Positions 54,255-62,990 of a DNA stretch of 64,000 bases are shown one piece after another. The translations under genes and the position numbers were made by a program. The DNA comes from Thermothielavioides terrestris NRRL 8126 (lineage: Eukaryota; Ascomycota; Sordariomycetes; Sordariales; Chaetomiaceae), in the NCBI RefSeq assembly GCF_000226115.1, contig NC_016462.1, positions 1,860,001-1,924,000 of the forward strand, given 5' to 3'. The stretch's first letter is position 1; every line of letters starts with the position of its first letter. The notes under the pieces are model-generated. The model did no database searches. It saw only the letters and a list, made by a program, of their open reading frames with translations, and had not been told where the DNA came from.

Positions 54255-56864
54255 ATGGCCGAACAAGCTGCCAAGGCCCCTGTGGTGGCCGAGGCTCACG
54301 AAGTCGACACGTACCGTAAGCGAACACCCGTTCCGGTAGCGAGACGGACTCTGGAGATCAGCATGCTAACGTGACGCTGCCCTTTCCCCCAGACCCGCCG
54401 CAGAAGATGCTCGCAAGTATGTCACATGCCAAAGCTAGATCCAATCTAGCAGCTCTGCGGGGCACCTGGACGAAGGGAAGGATGACAGGCTAATCCGGAT
54501 GCGACAGAGCACCCGAGCAAGCCTCACTTGAGCGGTACGCTTCTTCCCCCCACCCCCCCCACCCCCCCCCCTCCCCTCCCCTTTGGAACTTCCCTGCGAC
54601 CCACCAGCCCTCCGCGAACCGGCAGGCGGGTAGCATTCCCGCCGCCCGACAACGCGCGCTGACAACGGCCGATTACTGCAGGTCTCGAGGAGTACCAGCA
54701 GCTCTACAAGGAGTCCATCACAGAACCGAAAAAGTTCTGGGGGAGGCTGGCCCGCGAGCTCCTGACCTGGAGCAAGGACTTCCAGACAGTGCAGCATGGG
54801 TCTCTGGCGGAGGGTAACGTTGCCTGGTTCCTCGAGGGCGAGCTCAACGCGTCGTACAACTGCGTCGACCGTCATGCCTTCAAGGACCCCGACCGCGTCG
54901 CCATCATCTACGAGGCCGACGAGCCGACGGACGGCCGCACCGTGACCTACGGCGAGCTCCTGCGCGAGGTCTCGAGGGTCGCCCACGTCCTCAAGGACAT
55001 GGGCGTGCGCAAGGGCGACACCGTGGCCATCTACCTGCCCATGATCCCCGAGGCGCTCGTGGCCATCCTCGCGTGCGCCCGCATCGGCGCCATCCACTCG
55101 GTGGTCTTCGCCGGCTTCTCGGCCGACTCTCTGCGCGACCGCGTCATCGATGCCCACTCCCGGGTCGTCATTACGTCGGACGAGGGCAAGCGCGGCGGGA
55201 AGCTCATCGGCACCAAGAAGATCGTGGACGAGGCGCTCAAGAAGGCCCCCGATGTCAAGCACGTGCTCGTCTTCAAGCGCACCGGCGCCGACATCCCCAT
55301 GACCCAGGGCCGCGACTACTGGTGGCACGAGGAGGTTGAGAAGTGGCCCGCCTACATCGCGCCGGAGCCCATGAGCGCCGAAGACCCGCTCTTCCTCCTG
55401 TACACGTCCGGCTCGACCGGCAAGCCCAAGGGCATGATGCACACGACCGGCGGCTACCTCGTCGGCGCCGCCGCCACGGCCAAGTACGTCTTCGACATCC
55501 ACGAGGGCGACCGCTACTTCTGCGGCGGCGACGTCGGCTGGATCACGGGCCACACCTACGTCGTGTATGCGCCGCTGCTGCTCGGCGTGTCGACCGTCGT
55601 CTTCGAGGGCACCCCGGCGTATCCCAACTTCTCCCGCTACTGGGACATCATCGAGAAGCACAAGGTCACCCAGTTCTACGTCGCCCCGACCGCCCTGCGG
55701 CTGCTCAAGCGCGCCGGCGACCAGTTCGTGCGCAACGAGATGAAGCACCTCCGAGTGCTGGGGTCCGTCGGCGAGCCCATCGCCGCCGAGGTCTGGAAGT
55801 GGTACTTCGAAGTCGTCGGCAAGGAGGAAGCCCATGTTGTCGACGTAAGTTTTTTGTTGCTCCCTTGTTTTTGGCTGTTGGCGGCCCCCCTTTAGACCAA
55901 CTTGCGTTTTTCTGACCCGACCCTTTTCCACTTTTTGTGCAGACGTACTGGCAAACCGAGACCGGCTCCCACGTCATCACCCCTCTTGCCGGCGTGACGC
56001 CCACGAAGCCCGGTTCCGCGTCGCTGCCGTTCTTCGGCATCGAGCCCGCCATCATCGACCCGGTTTCGGGCGAGGAGATCCCCGGCAACGATGTCGAGGG
56101 CGTCTTGGCCTTCAAGCAGCCGTGGCCGAGCATGGCCCGCACCGTCTGGGGCGCGCACAAGCGGTACAGGGACACATACCTCAACGTCTACAAGGGGTAC
56201 TACGTAAGTGTTGCTGGTCGGAAAGTCTGGCGAGGAGGTGTGAATGAACTTTCCAGCTCACTAACCGCGACCCCTCCTCCCCCTTGCAGTTCACCGGTGA
56301 CGGAGCCGGCCGGGACCACGAGGGCTTCTACTGGATCCGCGGGCGCGTCGACGACGTGGTGAACGTCAGCGGGCACCGGCTGTCGACGGCCGAGATCGAG
56401 GCGGCGCTGATCGAGCACCCGGCCGTGGCCGAGGCCGCCGTGGTCGGCGTGGCGGACGAGCTCACGGGCCAGGCCGTCAACGCCTTCGTCGCCGTCAAGG
56501 ACGGCAACGAGCCGTCGGACGCGCTCCGCAAGGAGTTCATCCTGCAGGTCCGCCGCAGCATCGGGCCCTTCGCCGCCCCCAAGGCTGTCTACATCGTGCC
56601 CGACCTGCCCAAGACCCGCAGCGGCAAGATCATGCGCCGCATCCTCAGGAAGATCCTCGCCGGTGAGGAGGATCAGCTGGGTGATATCACCACGGTATGT
56701 TTGTTGTTGTTCCTGCTTTTTCCGTTTGTTGTGGTTAGGATTGGCTTTTCGATCGGCTGTGGCTGACTTGACTGCGTGTGTGCGTGCGTGTGCGCCGCTA
56801 GCTTTCGGATCCGACTGTCGTCGAGAAAATCATTGTCGTTGTCCACGATGCCAAGAAGAAATAA
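54255..56864 (+). CDS. Acetyl-coenzyme A synthetase
   Basis: Seven exons give 667 residues: 54255-54315, 54393-54416, 54508-54534, 54682-55844, 55943-56203, 56290-56694 and 56802-56864. Exons 2 and 3 are 24 and 27 nt. The enzyme (acu-5/facA of other fungi) activates acetate with ATP and CoA through acetyl-AMP, feeding growth on acetate and acetyl-CoA pools. The family motifs are TYGELLREV, the phosphate loop [11 protein letters not shown] (278-288), [23 protein letters not shown] and the hinge [13 protein letters not shown]. The catalytic, acetylatable lysine is K625 in TRSGKIMRR. The start [10 protein letters not shown] lies in an ACCATGG context. The third intron carries a long C-rich tract (54,549-54,590). 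The N- and C-terminal exons were placed from splice sites and frame; the lengths sum exactly. Confidence 0.95.
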
Positions 56865-58080
56865 GCCACAGGGGCTGCTTCTCCTCCTTTTTCTGGTGGT
56901 TGGGGTTGGGCTTTGTCGAGGAGCCGGCTGTATTACTTACCTTGGTTTTATACCACCGTCTCTGTTGTTATGCCTTGCTCTTGATGCGCGCGCTCATCGG
57001 GGTCCTCGAGCCATTGTCTCGTCGGATCCTTCCGAGGAGCCAGTGAGCCAGTCAATGAGGACTCTAACTATAGGTACTTGGCATGACGTTAGTTAAGTAT
57101 CGTTGGGTGTCAGTGTCTGGCTCGTGCAAGTCTTGAATTGATCCTGTGAATGACTTCAGCGTTCGTTCAGCCTTCATACATGGCGTTGTGTTTGGCTTCG
57201 GTTGTGGAGGAGTCGGAAGGTGCCGGGCTCAAAATCCAGGAGTGCTCTGCTGCTGCCGGTGAGGTGTGGCGGTGTGATGTTTGGCTTGCCGGATCAACAG
57301 GGTGCAGACTCCAGGCTTGTCTTGATAAGTTGGGGGCCCAAAAGTATCCTGTTCTCGTCACATTGCCGAGGAAGCGCTCTTGCTCACTCGGCATGCTTCT
57401 AGTTGAATCGACGATGGACTCTCAATGATAAGTCACTGAGGTAGTCCCCAGTCGTGAGTCTTCTTCCTTGCGGGTTGAGACAGGGCACCAAAGACCTTGG
57501 GAAGCCTGCAGGCGAGGCGCTACCTCGACATGAAAATCATCTCACCTGAGCAATTGTCAGAGAGGGCGCTGTGCTTGAGCCGTCCGTTGCTGTGGGAAGG
57601 AATCAGGCAAGGCTGCAGCTCATGAGAAGTTTCACAGTATCCAGACTCCTGCGTACACAGCAGGGTACCGGACAGACGGGAAGTGTCTGGGTTGCAGAGA
57701 AAGACGGTCAGATGGTTGGACTCAGTTGCTTTCCGTACACCACCTGTATCCCCTTTTCCTTGCATCTGTCACACCGCAACCCTACTGCGTAAGTAGTGGT
57801 GCAAATGCGAGTATTGGACGGCAAACCCAAAATTACGATCACGCTCTCACAAGGGGTTTCTCTTACACCGAAAACGTTAAGGTGCCATAGCGATGGGGCT
57901 AAGTACGGTGGCTTAGAGCTCGGACTCTTCGTAAACCCAAACCACCTCGTAAATTCGCTGCAATCGGGCCCTAGCCACCCACCTGCCCTACCACCGCCCT
58001 AAAATTTTCTCTGGCCAGCATAGAAAACAAATTCCCTCTACCCACTAGCCATCTTGCCCTATTTTCTTCCTACGTTGCTA
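56865..58080. other. 3' flank of acetyl-CoA synthetase up to the AT-rich boundary
   Basis: About 1.2 kb of ordinary-composition DNA with short ORFs that are not protein-like. Composition starts to change near 58,000 and becomes AT-rich from about 58,080. Confidence 0.4.
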
Positions 58081-58309
58081 AGCCCTTGAGCCGATAGATC
58101 GATTTAGCTATATGCTTCGCAACCTCAATTGCGCTTAATCGAGTTTAATCGTAAATATCTAATATTAATTCTCTACTATTAGAATATTCTAAGCGTAGGT
58201 TGCTAATAGTTTTTATAGTTGCTTATTGTCTCCCTTTATCGCCTTTAAGTCACTATCTATTAGAATATTTAACCTTGATCAACTATTACTATAGCGCCTT
58301 AGCTTAGCA

Positions 58310-59180
58310 ACTTTATATTTTCCGGTATACCCTTTACCTTAACGTAGACTAAGCGTAAGAACTATAAGATAGCCCTAGAGCTTATAATATAGATTGTAAA
58401 TAAGCTACGTTAGTCTAAATAGAACAATGTTTAGACGCTATTAGAGAAGTATTAAATAGAGAATCTTAAATTATTAGCGATTTTATAGAACTATTTTCTA
58501 ATTTATTTCTAAGAGGTTAAATATCTTTTTATTGTTAGGAAATACTTTAAAGGTAAAGAATAAGTTAAATATAAGTAGGACTTATATCGACCTAAGTATA
58601 CCTTTATAATAGCGATATTTATTTTTCTTAATTATTGTAATCTAACTATTAACTACTAGTAATATAGTAAAGATTAGAGCCTATAATCTACTTATATCTA
58701 TTATCTACTATCTATTAAGTATAGTAAGAACTTATATACTAACTACTTCTATTCTAACTATAGCTCTAAATACTTATTTATCTAAAGTAGATTTCCTTTA
58801 TATTTTATAGCTCTAGAGCAATATTGACTAGACAATAGAAGTAAAGGAGCTTAAAGAGTAATAGGAGTATAAAAAGACTAGTAATTCCTAGCTATTTATA
58901 TTTACTATAGCTATAATAGCGACGTTAATCTAATATAAAATATAGAAGAAGATTTTAAAGAAGACTATTAAAGCGTATACAATAGAGGTTATATCGAGCT
59001 AAATAATAGTATCGATAAACAATGATAATAAGCTAGAGGATAATGCTATAGACAAAGAGCTAGAATCGATCCTCTAGGGACAGATATATTAGGTATAGGG
59101 ATAGAGGCTTAGATTTAGAATAGAGATAATAGATTAGAGTAATAGATATATAATTGGTAAAGGGTTATCTCAATGCTAAT
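58310..59180 (+). pseudogene. RIP-decayed coding relic 1 (+)
   Basis: From about 58,310 one plus-strand frame reads like protein for about 170 codons (for example KRKNYKIALELII, LFIVRKYFKGKE and LYRPKYTFIIAIFIFLNYCN), interrupted by TAA and TAG. Near 58,825 the frame meets a TGA and the protein-like signal continues in another frame to about 59,180 (KKILKKTIKAYTIEVISS, NNDNKLEDNAIDKELESIL). The shift may be an old intron or an indel. I recognise no family; a transposon-encoded protein is likely from the context. Confidence 0.5.
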
Positions 59181-59216
59181 ATAATATATCTTAGATATCA
59201 ACAATAACTATTAATA

Positions 59217-59460
59217 ACCTATAATAACTATCTTTACCCTCTAATAACTATCGACCCTCTATAATAACTGTCTCTACCTAGCGATCACTCTCCCTACCTA
59301 GTGATCACCCTCCCTACCTAACGAGCACCCTCCCTACCCTATAATCACCCTCCCTACTCTACGATTACCCTCTCTACTCTACAATTACCCTCCCTAGCTA
59401 ACGAGCACCCTCCCTACCTAGCGAGCACCCTCCCTACCCTATAAGCACCCTCCCTACCTT
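59217..59460. repeat. Minisatellite, about 20-bp unit
   Basis: Roughly ten to twelve head-to-tail copies of a pyrimidine-rich 20-bp unit of the form CCTACCTANCGANCACCCTC. Copies differ mainly by C/T and A/G exchanges, as expected if RIP or drift acted after amplification. Confidence 0.85.
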
Positions 59461-59467
59461 ACAACGC

Positions 59468-59645
59468 CTACCTCTACTACGTAGCACCTAGCGATACCCT
59501 ACAATACCTACCTCTACTATATAGCACCTAGCGATACCTAGCAACGCCTACCTCTACCACGTAGTACCTAGCGATACCTCGCGACGCCTACCCCTACTAT
59601 ATAGCACCTAGCGACACTCTACAACGCCTACCCCTACTATACAAT
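59468..59645. repeat. Tandem repeat, 40-bp unit
   Basis: Four full copies and a partial one of a 40-bp unit starting CCTACCTCTACTAYRTAGCA and followed by CCTAGCGATAC. It lies directly beside the 20-bp minisatellite and shares the CCTACC and CTAGCGA words with it. Confidence 0.85.
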
Positions 59646-59731
59646 AACTAGTAAAACCCCCTAATAATAAGTATATACCGAGAATACTTAGGCAATATAT
59701 ACTTATACCTATATAGACCTAAGATATATAT

Positions 59732-59773
59732 TAATTAAATATAATTAAGGCTAATTATATATAATTAAGTTTA
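59732..59773 (+). repeat. Left inverted repeat of the putative transposon
   Basis: 42 bp, built around TAATTATATATAATTAAG, matching the reverse complement of 61035-61076 at 37 positions. Confidence 0.5.
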
Positions 59774-59854
59774 CTAAAAGGAGGATAAAGCGGAGTTATA
59801 TTTATTTAATAGTATTTTTAACCCTATACTACTTTAAAATATAAATCTTAAACC

Positions 59855-60980
59855 CTATATACATTCTTCCCTTCTAATACAAATATCTTTTTCTTTATAC
59901 TCTTCTTCCTCTACTTCCCTATCTATTTTACTAATATAATAGGCTATCCTCGCCTTGACCTTAATCTCTATAAGGCTTTTATCCTTAAGCAATATCAAGC
60001 TAAACTTACCTATACCTAGATTCTTTTAAATCTTTACTCTAAATATAGGGTTTAAGCTAGTCCAACCTCGTTCTACTCCTATTTAAAATATTAGGGTATT
60101 ACTACTCGCCAACAATGTACAAGGGATTCTAATGCCCTTTAAGAAACTATTAAAGATAAGTTCTTTACTATTAGCTCCTCTAATAAGAAGATCCTTTAGT
60201 ATTGTCGATCTCTTAGTTTTATAGTATTAAAAGAGAGTTTAATCAAACTTTATAAAGCACTTAGGATTTTCTAGTATTAAACTAAGGATTAGCTTGCTCT
60301 TTAGGAATCTAAGGTCTTTAAATAGATTTAGTAAAGTCTAAGTATATCTATTTTAATCCTTTAGCTTAGTCGTTATAGTCTATAGAAGTTTGTCTATTAG
60401 AATATAAAGATCTATATTTTATAAAGAACCCTTTCCTTTCTATCTTAGAACCTCTATTCTAATTATATCCTTGAACAAGTATAAAGAATATAGATATATC
60501 GAAGGGGATTTACCTTATCTAGTCTAAACTATATCTAAAGTGTCGATAGCTATTGCAAATTAGTAGACTATAGTATTAAAATCTATATAGGGATCAACGT
60601 CTATTTATAGTTTATTCTATAGTACTATATTAGGATTTTTACCTTTATTAAACGCTCTATTTTCCTTTAATATCTCAAGGTTGTTAAGGAGTTTAATTTT
60701 CTTCTAATAATAATTTAGTTAGACTAAGGAGTTAAGACTTTAATAATAGTAGCTACTTATATTTAGCTTTCTTTAAGTATAAAGGACTATTGTCGACTTA
60801 AACTAAAGAGGAATAAAGATAGAGGTATTAGATAGTATATACCTAAGGGAAGAGGTAAAGTAGATTTCCTTATTCTTCTAGGAGAGGTAGATATCTCTTA
60901 ACTTTTTAAACGACCCTTCTTATTTAAAGATTACTATACCTTTAGAAAGAGTACTAAGAACTAGTAGATTAAATTATAGT
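59855..60980 (-). pseudogene. RIP-decayed coding relic 2 (-), inside the inverted repeats
   Basis: One minus-strand frame from about 60,980 to 59,855 reads as about 370 protein-like codons broken only by TAA and TAG; I found no TGA in it. Recognisable protein-like phrases include SFKKLRDIYLS, SSLRYILSNTSIFIPL, LLIRGANSKELIFNSFLKGI and IEIKVKARIAYYISKIDREV. The stops fall where Gln or Trp codons would be expected from CAA, CAG or TGG. I do not recognise the protein. A transposase is the natural guess from the flanking repeats, but I see no DDE or zinc-finger motif that I would defend. Confidence 0.55.
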
Positions 60981-61034
60981 GGAACTAGCTTTATAAAGGT
61001 TGTTTAGGTTTCTAGTAAATAAGTTACTATAGTT

Positions 61035-61076
61035 TAAACTTAATTATATATAATTAAGTCTAATTATATTTAGTTA
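61035..61076 (-). repeat. Right inverted repeat of the putative transposon
   Basis: 42 bp containing a perfect 22-bp palindrome (ACTTAATTATA and its complement). Inverted relative to 59732-59773. Confidence 0.5.
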
Positions 61077-61229
61077 CCTAAGCTAATCTATTATTAGGAT
61101 CTCTTTAGAAGGCTTTACTATAAAGATAGTTAGAATAGCGACCGTTTACCTAATTATATTGCTCTACTTTATATCTATATACCTATTATCTAGTTTAAAG
61201 TTACTAACTTTATTAATTATTAAAATAAC

Positions 61230-61905
61230 TATATTATTTATAAATAGAAGAACTAGTGGTATATTTATATTAGAACCCCTTAGAAGATATTTACCTATAT
61301 ATAGCTAAGGGTAGAGGTAGTCGACTATCGTCTACTACTGTTATATAACTACTAGGAATTCCTTAATAAGCTTATAAAGATTAATAATATTAAGGTCGAC
61401 CAATATCTCTTTAACGATATACTAACCCTTTACGATTTATTTATAATAATATTCAACGAATTGGTTGGTAACTAGCTAGACTCGCCCTACTTTAACGAGT
61501 ATATATACCTCTAGAATCGCTTTACACTTTATAAGTCTTAGAGGCACCAACCTTAGTTGCACTTATTTACAAAGCCTATTAGTAAATAGATATAGTTTAA
61601 GCTTAATCTTAAATATCAAAGTATTTTTCTAAATAAGTTTTAAAGTAGGGAGGACAATCCTTTAGCTATAGTAATTAATAAATTATAATAGGGTTTAAAT
61701 CTCGCTAAAGGAAGTAGTAAAGGATAGGATAATAACGATAAAACTAAAGAGGAAGAGGATAAACCTAAATAAGATAGGGCAAAGAATATAGAATAAAGGC
61801 CTTTAATAGCTAATACAATATCGTTAGTCGACATTAGTTAAATTAAAAGGCTTACTAAGAGGAGTATTTTCAATAATATCTATCGCTTTTACTAGCTAAT
61901 TTAAA
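61230..61905 (+). pseudogene. RIP-decayed coding relic 3 (+)
   Basis: A plus-strand frame of about 225 codons with only TAA/TAG interruptions. Protein-like stretches include EFLNKLIKINNIKVDQYLF, DILTLYDLFIIIFNELVGN, LDSPYFNEYIYL and a charged, probably disordered C-terminal part (DNNDKTKEEEDKPK). It converges tail to tail with relic 4. The middle resembles the layout of a retrotransposon gag-like or structural protein, but that is only an impression. Confidence 0.5.
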
Positions 61906-62990
61906 CGCTTTATATTATAAGAAGAAATACTATTTATAGGTAGCTATACACCCTTATCTTTAAACTTAGCTAGCTCCTCTAATATATATTTAGTCTTAGG
62001 GCCTAAATTAGAGTTAAGATAAGCTACCTCCTAGTACTTCTTTATATAACCCTTTTAGTTTTATATAGCTTTAGAATAGGCCCTTCGCTTCGAGCTATAT
62101 ACAACTTTAGTCGCTACCTCCTTCTTTACCTTCGTCTAGGTTATAATATCTAGCTCTAACTTAACGATATCTAGCTCTAACTTAACGATATTACACTCTA
62201 ACTTAATACCTAGCTCTAACTTAATAATACTTAGCTCTAATTTAATAGCGTTAGGCTTAGACTTAATACTCTACTCTAACTTAGTATAATTCGCCTTTAA
62301 CTTAATAAATAGGTCGTTATCGAAGTTAGAACTGAAGCGTTCTCCTTTATCTTCTAACTCTATTTAGGGCTTAATAGAGCTCTCCTTCGACTTTAGCTAA
62401 AAAACCTTTTTCGAATATAATTAAGCTTATTTAGCTTTAGATAGAGGAATATCCTCCTTATTTATAGCTACTAGCTTCTAACTTATTAATAAGTTGAGGT
62501 ATATTACCTTATTAGGACTAAACTTCGATTTATTAGCTATTATAGCTTAGAGCTTCTATAAAGTTACTAGCTTATTAGGTTTTAGACTAGAGAGCTTAGT
62601 AATTGGAACTTATACCTTTAGAGCAACTTGACTAATAAAGTAGAAGTCTAATAGCTTATAGACTTTGGTAATATAGGCCAGTTTAAAAAGCCCTTCGATA
62701 AGCTTATAGTAATTAACCTAGCGTTTTAAAAGCGAGTAGGGCTACAACCTATATTTGCTAAGCAACGTGACTTTAGTCTATTGTTAATATATATAGCCTA
62801 CAACTATCGAAGTAGTATACTCTTTTACCTAGAGTTTAAAAGTAATATTAGCGATAAAATTTTGCTATATACTATAGCCGTCTTTAGCGATACTTTTAAT
62901 ATAGTTAAACTCTACTATTTAATAAATAGAGCTTAGGCTTACTATACTTAATATACTCTAAGAGGTTGTTAAACTTATTAAGCTTAGGCT
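61875..62990 (-). pseudogene. RIP-decayed coding relic 4 (-) with heptad repeats
   Basis: A minus-strand frame from about 62,990 to 61,875 (roughly 370 codons), broken only by TAA and TAG. Phrases include VNYYKLIEGLFKLAYITKVY, ITKLSSLKPNKLVTL, SKFSPNKVIYLNLLIS and SNFDNDLFIKLKANYTKLE. A regular heptad block of VKLELDI/IKLELSI units follows (62,150-62,290), then GPKTKYILEELAKFKDKGV. The heptads indicate a coiled coil in the ancestral protein. No family recognised. Confidence 0.55.
62155..62300 (-). repeat. 21-bp tandem repeat encoding the heptads
   Basis: Six to seven copies of a 21-bp unit containing TAGCTCTAACTTAA on the plus strand. The unit length equals seven codons, so the repeat was in frame in the ancestral coiled-coil gene on the minus strand. 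Confidence 0.7.

Larger units (their letters stand above)
59732..61076 (-). mobile_element. Putative dead DNA transposon with 42-bp inverted ends
   Basis: The 42 bp at 59732-59773 and the reverse complement of 61035-61076 match at 37 of 42 positions by my count. They enclose about 1.26 kb. The interior is almost completely filled by one decayed reading frame on the minus strand. Size, inverted ends and a single ORF fit a small cut-and-paste element. I cannot see a clear adjacent target-site duplication: ACCTAAG occurs just outside both ends but not at equal distances. Because the ends are AT-rich and partly palindromic, some similarity may be chance. Confidence 0.45.

Noticed and set aside
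54435..55931. 498-codon minus-strand ORF across acetyl-CoA synthetase
   Set aside because: It is antisense to the well-supported synthetase exons. Its Gly/Asp/Val/Arg/His-rich composition is the mirror of a GC-rich coding strand and it has no domain.
59268..59645. CRISPR-like array (regular repeats in AT-rich DNA)
   Set aside because: The units are head-to-tail with no unique spacers and the genome is fungal; these are minisatellites.
61640..61834. 64-codon minus-strand ORF in the AT-rich island (membrane-like sequence)
   Set aside because: It is antisense to relic 3. Its Leu/Ser-rich look is the mirror of a Lys/Glu-rich coding strand.
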